Shown piece by piece: positions 34,501 to 46,580 of a stretch of 64,000 nt of DNA. The position numbers were made by a program, and so were the translations under genes. The DNA is from Rhododendron vialii (taxonomy: Eukaryota; Streptophyta; Magnoliopsida; Ericales; Ericaceae), in the NCBI RefSeq assembly GCF_030253575.1, contig NC_080558.1:36835611-36899610 (forward strand), written 5' to 3'. Position 1 is the stretch's first letter, and every line of letters starts with the position of its first letter. Below the pieces are notes generated by a model, which searched no databases, was not told the DNA's origin, and worked only from the letters and a program-made list of their open reading frames with translations.

Positions 34501-36170
34501 TTCAAGATACTCTTTGTGATCAGTTAATCATATTTTCATATGACCTTATCTAGTATGATTGTGGTAGATTCAGTAATTAAGTAAATGTATCCTAATTTAT
34601 GTACTTTGCATTTTACGCTAAATTATCATGTACTTTGCAATTTACGATAAATTATCATAAGGGGCATTTGTTAGATAGTTGATAAATTTGGTATATTTCT
34701 TCTTGTTGTGTTTATAGTAAATTTATTGAATACACTAAAAATATAATAGTATTGTTTTATATAAAGAAGGATAATGTTGGTTTTTCAAAATTCAAGGTGA
34801 CAACTTAATAAATTAAACCCTGGGGTTTCTATGTTAAAGGACCAATATTTAAGTTTCCCAAGAGGGGGTTTCTCATGTTTGTATTCTAGGATTAATATGA
34901 AGGTGATTTTTCCTCTCATATTTTGGGCATGTGGGCACAACACTGGGGTGATGAGTTTGCCCGAAATGTGGGTACGTCGTAGGAAATAGTTGTCTTAGAT
35001 CTCGTTCTGTTATGGTTCTTATTTTTTAAATACTTATTCTCCGTTGTACGACACAGATCATTCTGTCACAATATATCACCTTCTTTTAATTCAACAAATA
35101 AGTACTTATTTTAGTTAGTGAAACACAGCGATCGCAACTAATTATGTGGGAAAAAGAGAAGTCTCTGTGGTGATCGGTGGAACAAGACTTTTGCTCCTCT
35201 CTCGTACTAACTCTCCCTTCCTCTAATACACTATAACAGTTAACCAGTTGCCACCTTAGCAGCTACCATCATTTGCAAAGAACGATGGATAACTTCAATA
35301 ACAGATTATGCCACAACTATTCTGCCCCAAGTCATTACTAGTCCAGTGATCAGGAAAGCATGCAGCAAAAGTAGAGTCTAAAGTTGTCAGCTTTCACGTT
35401 TATCCCAACCAAAATCCAGTTTCTGAGAACAAATGAAAGCGAAAAACTCCTTTTGCTTAGGCGGTGCGTTATTGAGCCTCTGATATTCCAGGGAGCAAAA
35501 ACACTTTAGTTTGTGTTTTATGCAGGAAAATGCTCAGCAAACAGAAACAATGCCACAAAAGTTCTTTAAAACTAAGGTTATTAAACTTAAGGGGCTCTGT
35601 GGGGGGGGGAGGAAACACCTAATCCCTCTCCCAACACCCGCGAAGAAATCCTTGACAAAAAGGACCATAAAACCAATTCACGAGTTTCAGCGAATCAGGA
35701 TTCAAAATCTGATACAGAATTTCCAAGAGAAGCAATCTATCTTCGCATATTATCTTTCGCTGGGCAAAAAACATAAACAAAACGGACCAAAAGAATCAAC
35801 AAAAACACCCAAACAAGCGCTTAAGAAGAAAAGCAGCCTTGTCTTAATTGGGGGCATCGTGGACAAAGACGGAATGGGAAGAGCTCTATGATCCATTATT
35901 GCCAACGTACAAATCTTTAAGAGATTGTCAAAACGACCAAGATCAACTTTTAACATTATATCAATTAGTTGAATATTCTCAATTTACTTTATGCTACTAA
36001 CTTTTTTCCTCTTGTATAGTATCTCACGCATCTACCGTCAGCAACCTGACCATTCGATCAAAGTCCGTGTAAATGCAATCACAGTCGCTGTCAGGTGCTT
36101 TCTCCCATGCCGGCTAGAGAGATTGCCTTTTCTGCCAGCTCAAGATGTCATACTCTTATCAGGACATCAA
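31541..36170. other. Gene-poor intergenic region between the TOL and START-like genes
   Basis: No gene can be supported. A plus-strand ORF at 34040-34444 (starting MPLTPNLPCVAKWIDCLL) sits behind a CT-rich leader with CTAACCCTAACCTATG and then becomes hydrophobic and AT-rich. It could be a relic first exon but I do not recognise it. TTATCATG-type motifs recur at 34410-34680. The far right (~36000-36170) should be the 3' UTR of the START-like gene. Confidence 0.4.
33154..33297 (+). mobile_element. tRNA-derived SINE, copy 2
   Basis: CAAGTGGAGTGGAGTGCAG, an A-box-like CAGTTGATGCC, a B-box-like GAGTTCGATTCCC, and a poly-A tail (~33284-33297) match the 11965-12106 copy in order and spacing. The B box is closer to consensus here. 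Confidence 0.7.
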
Positions 36171-39100
36171 CTAGCCAGCAATGAAATGCAAGCAACAGAA
36201 CGTCGTCTTTTTATTCTTCCCTTTGGTTTTACTACTTATGCAATTTCTGTTATCATCTGCATTTACCGGCTTATTTCCATGTGTACCTCCATCAGAAGTT
36301 GGTTCGTTTGTTAGCTCGTTATTGGAGGGAGGAAAAGCAGTCTGTTGTATCTCACTTACACGGGGGATATCTTCTTCTGGTGATGCAGGTACTATCTTGT
36401 TGTGGTTGGCCTCCCTTGAGTAAGAATTTGAACCTGCATGCCTGACAAAATTGAATGTCAAGTAAGGCACATGTTTGTTTATTTGTGCTCATAACATTTT
36501 GGAAATAGATTTTTCTTCCTACATGCAAGGCAGAGATACTCTTAAAAAACATGGGCACGCCATATGATGGATTTTTTTTCCCTTTTGAGAAACGCAAGAC
36601 ACAACACGCCAAGGACGTGTTAAAAATCATATTGTCTATAAACTTTTATATGCCATCTATGTAGCACGGACACGCATACGGATACGGACACGGACACGGA
36701 CACGGGACACGGCAATTCTAAAAAAATGGGGATACGGACACGGCGGAGGACACGCCACGTGTATAAATAAATAAATAAAATATATATGTACATACACATA
36801 TATATATATATAAAATTATGAACCATTGTATATGAATAATTTCACAAATTGTATAAAAAAATCTCAAAGGAAAAATTACAGTTTAACCCAAATGTTTTGA
36901 ATAATTTCATATTAACCCCCCAAAAATTTAAAAATATTACATTTTGACCCCTAGCCATGTCCCCGGCGTTTCCCCACCGTGTCCCAGCTGTGTCCCCGCC
37001 GTGTCCCCTATCAAAAAATAATAAAAATTATTGGACACGCCACGTGGCGTGGCGTGTCCAATACGTGTCCCCGTGTCCAATACGTGGACACGGCGCCCTT
37101 TTGGAGTGTCAGTGCTACATAGTATGCCATTGGTAGGAATACTTCACTAATAGATAAACAAAAATGCAACCCAATACTAGTTAAAAATTAACTGTCATAC
37201 ATGTATGATACGTCTTAGAAGAGCAATATATCATCACATATTTACACATTCCCTAAAAGCTAATAAATAGACCCTACATCATCTAAGTCAAAAATGTTCC
37301 ATAAACCCATACATCATGTACTTAAAGATAATTCCATTAACCAATAAGGACTAATTAGACACCTCAATAAGGACCAATTAGTCACCTTCTGATGTAGGAC
37401 GGTTTTAGGACACTCAAAGTATTGCCGCCTACAACAAGAATCGTGGTGGTTTTGGGTGGGGAAATAAGAATATTATTTGAATAAGTGCACTTGGAAGAAG
37501 AAAGGGAAGAATGAGAAGGAGAAGAGTGTGCGCAAAGAAGAAAGAGAGATAGAGGTGCTTCACCCTCGTAAGGGTTGGGCAGTTTCTGCAAGGAAGGACA
37601 GTAGCCTAAACCCCAATTACAATGGCCTTGGCCTTGTAAAACTCAATTCATTAATCAACTCTATGTTGGAAAGAAAGATTACATCCATACTTGTAGGCTA
37701 AACAATGACCTTTCAATATCCTAGAAGTCGAAGTGACATGAACCTAATCAATGACCACATTTAACAAGATAATGAATGAACCTAGATATAAATATTTTTT
37801 TTTTTGAAAATGAACCTAGAAATAAATGCATACATTGAACCTACTAACAATTAGATGCAAAGAACTAAAATGTGTTTAATGCATACATTGAACTTTGTTT
37901 AATGCACCTAGATGAATTGATGCGAGTACTAAATTCATGATGACCCTTTAACTACCAAACTATTATGGATGACCTACCATGAAATTATGAATGACCTTTG
38001 TACGAACCATGCAGCTCTTGCTTAGAGTCTCTGCAACTACCAAAAATACCCTCATCTCACAATTTATTATTTTTGTTGTCCTCATCACCTTCAAGTTGGG
38101 TCCTAATTGGAGAACATACTAACAGTTCTCATCTTATAATGCAAATAAGGACAAATTATGAAGCCTTGTTGGTAAAAGGGAATGCAAATGTCATTAACCA
38201 AGCCTAAAGTGCAATTATGTCAAAATAATTTGCTACGAGGGCCTAGTGATATGGATAAAGTGGAAATATGTATCCAACATATAGTTGATGGGTTCTCAAA
38301 AATGTCAAGAGGAGCCCATGGCCAAAGTTTGGCCATGTCATAGCTCTATCCGTGCCCAAAGGTATAGTACATCCTATGATTTGTGGGAGTGATTGTCAAT
38401 AGCAACGTAATACCTCCACACAGTGTTGCATTCAAACGCCAGAAATGTGGTTCTCTTAGATTAGTTTTCCAATCACATGTCTAATTTCGTAAATCCAACT
38501 GGCCTCTAGCACCACACACACACACACACACAAACAAGCTGTAAATATAGTTGAATAGTGTGGACAAAAAAATAATGAGGAAATTGGCTTTAATTCTATC
38601 ACATAATTTACCTGGAGCTGATACTGGTAGAGCTGTTCCATGGTTCACTTTGGTTCCCATTCGCCGTTTTATTTTCTGATACTTTATCGCTAACCACCCC
38701 ACTAGTTTTAGAAATTTGAGTGACTTCTGAAGGTTTTGCATATTTTAATACAGCACTTCCCCCAGAATCCATGAGTTCATCCTTCCCTAACCCCAGCAGA
38801 GACCTTGTTCGGGGAGCAAGTCCATATTCTCGAATAAAGAAAATTACCTTCTCTAGTGTTTCCAGAGCATGTTTCACCTCAGCACTGATATCACCTTTCT
38901 TTGTATACTGCACACAACTTTCCGAACTTTCACTCTTTGTTGGTGCATAGATTTCCTTATGGTGCTGTTCCAAGCGTTGACTGTTTTCAAGCTCTACTTC
39001 CTCTATCTCCTCAATTTCAGTACAAGCTTTATAATCTGAACCTACATTATCCTGATCCTCTGGAAATGATTCAGGTGCATAGTCACCACTGAAAGCCCTC

Positions 39101-41819
39101 GTATCGGTGTTTCCCCCCGCCACCAGTACAGGTTTGATTGCATGTTCTGGAGCGAGAAGACGTGATTCTTCACCACTGAAAGCATTCATATCCGTGTTCC
39201 CCCCCGCCACCAGTACAGGTTTGATTGCATGTTCTGGAGCGAGAAGACGTGATTCTTCACCACTGAAAGCATTCGTATCCGTGTTCCCCCCCGCCACCGG
39301 TACAGGTTTGATTGCATGTTCTGGAGGGAGAAGACATGATTCCTTATCACAATTTTCTGGATTTATGGACATGTTCTGGTTTCTATCAGGATAAAGAGCT
39401 TTGCGAATTCGACTATACAGTGCACCTCTTAATACCTTGCCAAAATCTTCGTTGCCTTCAGAAGCAGATGCGACCTCCTGTTACAGCCAGACACATGAAG
39501 TGAGAGAAATTGTGGATCCAAGAGGTGTTAATTTTAAACAAACTAACAATAAACAAGACATTAGAAAAAATATAAAGAGAACCCGGAAACTGAAGCATGA
39601 CCTTCTTATAGAGCCTGAAACCACTGCCTAGCAGCTGCCTTGAAACGAAATTAATAAACGATGGAGGCACAAAATCAAGCTTTATATCCAGGTTCGCTAT
39701 TGTCCTGTGAAATTTGAACTCAAAACTCATGTAACGAAACAGTAACTTTCGGAAGTGGATAAATTCCAAAATTGGATGCTAAGAGAATTAGAGAAGAAAA
39801 CACTCTCACGAGGCATCAACAAATTGAACAATGAAATACTTTTAGCAAGTAACCATGTAGCACGAATATAGACACGGTTACGGACACGGACACGGAGTTT
39901 CTAAAAAGGTGGGGACATGGGCATGGCAGGAGACGAGACAAAAATAAATAAATAGATAAAATTTATTTTAAACAAGGAGAAACATAGTTATATGTAGAAG
40001 CATGAAGCATAAATATATTAAGTAATATACAAACACTCCTAATTAGAAGTATAGTTATAGAGTTTTACACCATATCCACAAGCTACAGTTTCTCTCCCAC
40101 AATCTCCAATCCAAAACAGATCATTTGTGAATGAAAAACATTACAAGTGTTTTGACCCCTTAAAACCTGGCTAATTTTCCTTTATCCCAATTCAAAATTG
40201 CATTTTCTAAATTACAATTTCTACAAACTCCAAATAAAATTTAGTTATTTATTAGTTATTGTGTCCAGCACAAAGAATAGGGGAGGAAAATGGTTGTTTC
40301 TTCTGTACATACGGCATAAAAGTAGAGATAAAAGTTCCCATCAATCGAACAAATGCACAAAATTAAATGAAGATCAGCAAATTTCCTTAGTAAAGCTTAA
40401 CAAAGTAAGTATTCTAACTTGGTTTACATTTCAAACTTCTAATTTCATGTAGAGCCCAACCATGGGTACACCATTTGGTGTAAACCTCGTTGCGTGGGAA
40501 ACACTTTGAGGTCCCAAACTAATGACCAGATATATTCAATTTGTTTAAACTAGTGTTTTAAGGGTCCCTGCAAAAAATCAGCTCATTCAGATATCGATTT
40601 TTACCTGTATAAGTTTCCCTTTGTTCACCAAAATAGCTAATTTATACTTCTTAGATTAGAAACAACTTTCCATAAAAGAAAGACAGAGAAAACCTCAGCT
40701 CTTGACAAATGTTTCATTCTAGATTTCCTGTAGATAAGCAGAGCCTTTACCAGGAGGAAAAAAATCTCTATGAACCATTCATTCATTTTCCTAGGAAAAG
40801 TTTTTCCAAAAAATTCTAACTGTAAGCAATTGAGGTCAGCAAAAGATGTGATCTACATGAGATGAATTCTAGGAGTAAACCAAGCACCCGTGTCAAAAAG
40901 CTTTGGTTCAATTGAGATCTGAATCTTATTTCTATGAACTCCTGATTTCTATTGGAGTTCTCCCAAGGATACAAAAAATTATGTAAATCAACAAACCTGA
41001 AGTAGCTTCTGCCTGCATTAACCTTCTGCATGGCAAATCCGCCCACCACATCAATCCTTACCACATCCTGTACATCAGGTATTCCATCTTTTGTGAACCC
41101 ATGAGTACTTCTGTCAACGCTTTCCAAGTCAGAGATCTGAAAAAACAAAAAACAAGATACCCAGAGTTCTATCATCTAAATATATAACTACCTCTGTCCC
41201 ATGTTACTGGTCCTCTTTGGAACTTGCCACTTTTCATTTAAGGAGATGTGCAATTAATGCTTGAGTGCAAGTTCAATTGCTTTATAGCTATATCTATAAT
41301 GGCTAGCTTGGACTCTGAATCCCAAAATTGTCCCCATCGAGACTTTCTCTAATTTTTCATCTCTCTCCACTTTTCAAGAATCAGAGTTCACTTAGGGAAG
41401 GGGCTGCGCCCCTCTACCCCTCCAGATCCAGCGACAAGGTTTGTCCGGCGACTTTGGAGTCGATTTAGACGGCAAATTGACAAAACTACCGAGACCGGCA
41501 CTCAATGGTGAAGGCCGAATGGGGTTTTTTTTATGTTTTCTACGGTTGTCTTGATCTTCCCCAACCTTTGTGGAGTGTTTTTCTCCTTTATGGAGCTTTT
41601 GCAACGCTCTAGGCATAGGCGGCTCCACATGTTCTTCTAGGTGGTCAATTGAACACCCTAAGCTGCTGCTGCTTCTTTTTTGAAGACAACATGTAATAAA
41701 GTTATCTTAGGTTTTATTTTAACACTTAACTCCTATACTATGAACACCCATGAATTTAGGTAATTCACAATTGAACACCTAATACGCTTAAAACAAGGTA
41801 CACACTCTTAAAGACAAAA

Positions 41820-41882
<63 letters not shown>

Positions 41883-44800
41883 GGTATCATGCACTGACTT
41901 CTCTCTCTTCTCTCTGAATGACAATCAACTCTATATCTTCAAAAGCAAGAGCATATGTCCAAAAAGATCCATGTGAAGCTATTCACCCCACAATTTTCTA
42001 CAAAAACTATTAGTGTTGTTATGCGCCGGTTTAACCTTGCTCGGCTCAAAATACAAAAATTCGCCGGGAACAATTGTAACATCTTATGCATTTTTTGTAT
42101 TTTGGGTGGTGGTATTGGAGCTAAGGTAATTCTTGAACACCCTGAGAAAAAAAACCTGGAGCCACCACTGCCTCTGTGCTCTTTCGTGTCTTTATGGATT
42201 TCATCAATGTTCATTTTTGTTGGTTTGGGCTACCCATTTGTTAGGGTCTCTAACTCCTCTTTCTCGACTAGCACTATTTCCAAATTGTATCTTGGGATCT
42301 ACTTGCAGTACTTGCTATTTGAGTCTGTGCTATTCAGCCTAAAACACTCACATCTAGGTTTATCGTAGTTCTCTCTATAATGCTATGACGAAATCGCTTT
42401 GTGCTTGTCGTTCGGCATCATGAATGAAAGTTACAAAGCTAACAAAACCCCAAGAACATGAGGAGGAGGGAGTATTGAATGCCAAAGTAAATTCAATACA
42501 ACAAATTGAGACATTTAAGTAACTACCGATTTCAGAAGCACAACAACCAGATCATCTTGAAAGTATTCAAACTCAAAGAAGTGTACTACAGCCTCCCTTG
42601 TTGACAATGGCCAGGAAACCTTCATCCTATCTTCCAAAGAGTTAGATGAAAATCAGCATACCAACAAAGATAGAAAACTGGATAAACAATGATGTAGCAA
42701 AAGTTTATAACAGCAAGACAAACCTCACTAAAGATATCTGTTCACCAATTCGGACCCTTTGTAAACAATCAGAAGCGAGAATCTTGAATGTAGGAATTCT
42801 AGTCTGGGGCCACCTGTTAAAAGGAAATCAATTGTGAAACAAGGTGCTTATTACACACCCACAATTTATACTGTAAGATGTTCCTCAAATGTAGTAACCA
42901 GGTAAAAATTCTTTACTTCTGCCAATTACACAGGTATGCCCTTCTACTCCTTGACATGGTTGGCTCTAGCAATGTATTGCCATTTTTGCACCACGATAAA
43001 TGACTCTCAAATGGGAGGCCTAAGAGGTGGAGTTAGAATCCAAGGCTTTATTTTCTAGATTGTACGGTTCGCAAGGAATAGGAGAAGGAGAGAATGAGAT
43101 GCGTTGGAAACTTACCAAATCGGGTCGTTTTGAGGTAACTCAACCCTTCCGTGGCAAGCGATTTGGAAAACAAAAGCGTCATTGCAATTGGCTTTTTTTG
43201 TTTGGTGCGCGGCTCAAGGCAAAATTCTTACAATCCATAATCTGATTCGTAGACGGAGAATAATTGTTAACTGGTGCTGTATGTGTAAAAGGGATGCAGT
43301 ATCGGTGAATCACCTCATCCACTGTTCGGTGGCATGAGAACTTTGGTCCACACTGTTATCTTGGTTTGAGTTACAATGGGTTATGTCGAGAAATGTTATG
43401 GAGCTTTTAATCGCTTGGAGGGGTGCTAGAGTGGGCAGACAGAGAAAGCGCGTATGGGCTATGATTCCTCTTTGTTTGATGTGGACTATTTGGCGTGAGA
43501 GGAATTTGAAATGTTTTGAAGGGGTCGAGAAGCCTTTATTTAAAATTAAAAGTTTTGTGGTTAGTAGTTTGTATAGTTGGGACAAGGGAGATTGTAATCC
43601 CTCCCTTGATCATTTTCTAGAGCGGTTTGAGTTGTTCTTTTCGACTGGTGGTGTGTAAGGCCTTTTTGTCTTGGTGGCCTTTTCTTGTATACGGGTAGCA
43701 TTCCCTTAATGCCTTCTTTAATATAAATATTTACTTATCAAAAAAAAAAAAAAAGAATCTAAGGCGGTGCTTTGCTATGAGATTTATGTATTTATGTAGG
43801 GAAAGTGAAAAGAAAGGAAAAAAGAAGGATATAATGAACTAAGTTAGCTATATGTGTTTTAGCTTTTTCTGTGATTTTTGTCTCCCTCAATAAATCCGGC
43901 CATAAATCTCTGGCCCAAACACAAGTTTTCAGAATATCAAGGAAAAGAAAGGAAGAGAGTTAGAGTGACGAAGTCAAATCAAATAATTCTTTCTCGACCC
44001 ATGTTTTTCCTGTGATTTAAACCAGATTACCAGTCATCAACCATCCCTGTCCCAATTAGTCTTCCATCCTGTTGTCAACTATGGAATTTCAACCTTGTCA
44101 CAGATCCTTATTTCTAATTACATAAATGAACATCTATTCTAATATATCAAGGGAGAGCACCATTTGGTGTGGACAACTTTCTTAGGCTGGCTCACTTTTT
44201 GCTCACCCTAAATTGTCCTCCAAAAAAACCGAACAGATGTATAATTTCCGGCCCAAAAATGTAAAAACATGCCATGCAAACTGTCATTACCCACGTTCCC
44301 CTCAAAAGATACCCGCCCACCCACAAAATCTGTCACTTTCCCACTGCAAACCTGCTATAACACCTTTCTTGCACAGGTATGGCTTCCCACCTTTTTACGT
44401 ACATCGGTCGTATATATACTGTATATGTGTACTCACCAGTCACTTTCTTCTCTTGCCTTAGGCTTTGCAGAACCCAAGATGACATATTGAAATTCTTTTG
44501 CACAGGTATTTACTTTACCACTTTTCGGACTCACTTCCTAATTTATGCTTCCTTTTTTCTCTTTGCCATTGTTGTGTGTAGCCTACTACATGTTTCAGAA
44601 ATGTACATGTTCTTTTTGGATGCTGTGTGTTCCTTGCATTCATCTTTTATGCTTCCCTATGAAGAGTTGGTTCGTGGTGTCAAAAGGGCAGTGAAGGAGC
44701 ATCCCAACAATGGATTTCCCTCTTTGGCATCAGTTACAGAACTCAGAATTTTTTTGAGAGCAATGCCCATTTACCATTTAGAACTTCTGTATATATAGTA

Positions 44801-46580
44801 GTAACAGCTGTTATCGGCATTTTTAATACTACTCGAGGCCGGGGCACACACGATGCGTGTGCAAGTCGGATTTGGACAAAATTTGCACAATAGCTTCCTG
44901 TTTAATGTTTGATCGATTTTTCACAAATTTTGTCCAAATCCGACTTGCAAAGCATCGTGTGTGCCCCAGCGGCCCGGCCTCTAGTGGACTTTATTAAAGG
45001 ATCAAGGCGTAATTCTGATTGGGTACATTCGACCACATATGTGCATAGGAACATGCTATAGCCAAAGAAACATGAAATCTGAAACGAGTATGTTTCTGAG
45101 ATATGAAGGCAGGAAGAGAGCCTAGATAGAAGGTGATTCCAGCAATCTCAATACTTCAACTATCAAGAGCAAGGCATGCTTTTCTAGTCTAAGAAACCTG
45201 AAATCTATAACTGGTAGTGTGAGGAATTTTCCGAAAGAAAATACAACTAAAAAATCAAAACAACAGCGAGAACTAACACTAAACATGTACTGTGCCATGT
45301 TTCTTAAATACATAGGTATTAACACATCATATGCTCTCTCATACACGTGCACATGTGTATGTGTGCGTGAGCACGTGTTAATGACAAAAAGGTCAAAATT
45401 ATTCACCAAGCGGATGTACCACAACTAAACATTTGTAACGAGTTGATACAAGAAATTATCATATTGACTATAGAGAATCTCTGCAACTTCTATAAATTAT
45501 ACGGCCTTTAAGGCACATAAACACAATATATCTGGCAACAATGATACGCCTGAAATTGAAAGCAAAGTCAATCACAAGAAACTCTAACCATTTGTTGTAA
45601 AGCGTCGATTCCCATGATATGCATAAACCTGCAATGAAGTCTCAAGTTGATCAATCAAGGTTTTACGCAGTATAAGCACTAGTGATCTTTCAAAGCCTGA
45701 GGAGATAGATATCTCAGGACTGGAGAATGAGCTGAAAATTTTCCAAATTTTAGTCCACTTACAAACATCTAATGGCCCATCTACAAAGCCTTCAACAAGT
45801 AGCGTATGAAAGGGAGTGCCTTGTGGTCCTTCTCTATACATGACACGATACTCTTCAGTATCCTGCTTCACCTATCGAAGAGGTCGGATAAGGTCATTGA
45901 TATAGTGTCTGAATAACTCCGACAAAACCCAATGAAGATTGATGAAATTTGCTCTTCTATGAACAAATTGATCAAGTCCTTCACACCTATAACTTGAACA
46001 ACTAAGAACAATTCCATCCCAAATGGAACAGACCAACCAAACATAAGCGAGATACCAAAAAGCAAAAGCACATGAGACCAATCAAACTATCAGTTCATTT
46101 TCAGCCATAATTGTTTATCTTTGACAGGAAAAGATTGACAAAATAACAGAGCAATATAGGAAAGGAGAAGATTACTCAGACAAGATAGCGTACTTTCCAA
46201 CCTCTTTGACAAGTCTCTTTCGTTTTTGATCCATCATAATCAACCACGGAAGCACACCTCAACATCTGAAGAAAATTGGATACTTCATTTGTTCTTTTTT
46301 CTATTAGATTATCAGTACATTCTGCAAAACACAAATCAAAATTAGCATGCATTTAATGCATGAGAATACAAAGCTATTAGTTGATGTCACATACTAGAAG
46401 CCATAAAATTAGCCAGGAAATAAATATTAAGGACAATTGACCTTCAACTTCACACTGTGATGACCACATCATTTGATTCTTAACAAGGGTCTTAAGTGCT
46501 TCCTCATTGACAAGATCATGAGATGCCAGTGTCTTGTCCAGCCTCTGTCGGTACTGATTGATGTTTTCTTTACTTTCCAT
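36171..46580 (-). CDS. DUF220 / START-like lipid-transport superfamily protein (661 aa)
   Basis: Coding exons 5'->3': 46580-46442, 46321-46194, 45871-45763, 45628-45589, 42813-42724, 42626-42527, 41136-40997, 39704-39602, 39477-38612 and 36441-36171 (1986 nt, all phases close); exon 46609-46581 is leader. The N-terminus is MESKENINQYRQRLDKTLAS. Residues ~90-285 carry the fold: MYREGPQGTPFHTLLVEGFV, CLCISWESTLYNKWWPQ, SWPLSTREAVVHFFEFEYF, QDDLVVVLLKS, VVRIDVVGGFAMQKV, LDFVPPSFINFVSRQLLGSG. This is the DUF220 type of the polyketide-cyclase/START-like superfamily, expected to bind a lipid or other hydrophobic ligand; the ligand is unknown. The C-terminal ~370 residues are mostly acidic and disordered, with three 29-residue repeats, and end in a basic stretch (SSKTKGKNKKTTFCC) with possible lipidation cysteines. 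Introns hold a LINE, a hAT and MITE pieces. Confidence 0.93.
36657..37122. mobile_element. hAT MITE with perfect 8 bp TSD in the last intron of the START-like gene
   Basis: A 466 bp element with ends CTATGTAGCACGGACACG and GTGTCAGTGCTACATAG, flanked by TATGCCAT on both sides (36649-36656, 37123-37130). GGACACGG/CCGTGTCC motifs are arrayed in opposite orientation in the two halves. No ORF. Confidence 0.93.
39083..39343 (-). repeat. Coding minisatellite, 3 x 87 bp
   Basis: Three head-to-tail units starting at 39083, 39170 and 39257 (period 87 bp) lie inside exon 10 of the START-like gene. Each encodes 29 residues around RLLAPEHAIKPVLVAGGNTD; the outermost unit reads LLPPEHAIKPVPVAGGNTD. Because 87 is a multiple of three, the frame is kept. 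The two most alike units differ by only a few bases. Confidence 0.95.
39853..39965. mobile_element. Truncated copy of the 36657-37122 hAT family
   Basis: CATGTAGCACGAATATAGAC, GGACACGGACACGGAG and AAAAAGGTGGGGACATGG match the left portion of the intact copy, including AATAAATAAAT/GATAAAAT afterwards. The right end is missing. In the intron between exons 8 and 9. Confidence 0.75.
40460..40610. mobile_element. Half of an 'AAAATCAGCTCA' MITE
   Basis: GGGTACACCATTTGGTGT and AGGGTCCCTGCAAAAAATCA, then GCTCATTCAGATATCG, resemble the left arm of the hairpin family at 18957-19350, but no inverted partner follows. Confidence 0.5.
41610..42175. mobile_element. Candidate non-autonomous element with GGCTCCA/TGGAGCC ends
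   Basis: The left end CATAGGCGGCTCCA and right end TGGAGCCACCACTG are inverted, each followed inward by a GAACACCCT motif (~41650 and ~42136). The flanks (GCTCTAGG / CCTCTGTG) match only partly. It holds the (AG)27 tract. Located in an intron of the START-like gene. Confidence 0.45.
41825..41878. repeat. (AG)27 microsatellite
   Basis: 54 bp of uninterrupted AG repeats in the intron between exons 7 and 8 of the START-like gene. Confidence 0.97.
43047..43754 (+). mobile_element. 5'-truncated L1-type LINE with poly-A and 11 bp TSD
   Basis: Frameshifted coding remains of the ORF2 C-terminus are visible: MRWKLTKSGRFEV (zf-RVT start), NLIRRRRIIVNWCCMCKR-like text in another frame, then LIAWRGARVGRQRKRVWAMI, CLMWTIWRERNLKCFEG and FKIKSFVVSSLYSW before a stop. 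A 3' tail ends in ~16 A at 43739-43754. Direct flanks GAATCCAAGGC (43036-43046) and GAATCTAAGGC (43755-43765) agree at 10 of 11 bases. The copy sits antisense in an intron of the START-like gene. Confidence 0.92.
44834..44990. mobile_element. Short hairpin MITE
   Basis: ACTCGAGGCCGGGGCACACA with CGATGCGTGTGCAAGTCGG is inverted as CCGACTTGCAAAGCATCG and TGTGTGCCCC...CCGGCCTCTAGT, with a short AT-rich loop at ~44890-44930. About 155 bp. In the intron between exons 5 and 6 of the START-like gene. Confidence 0.8.

Noticed and set aside
35511..35891. Plus-strand ORF of 126 codons in the intergenic region
   Set aside because: Lys/Gln-rich AT-driven composition, a homopolymer G run, no family resemblance and no splice context.
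38720..39503. Plus-strand ORFs over exon 10 of the START-like gene
   Set aside because: They are antisense shadows of the 87 bp repeat and flanking coding sequence.
44379..44798. Plus-strand ORF ending with LVRGVKRAVKEHPNNGFPSL
   Set aside because: The last part looks protein-like, but the rest is hydrophobic AT-rich sequence in an intron on the opposite strand. No family recognised, so not annotated as a gene.
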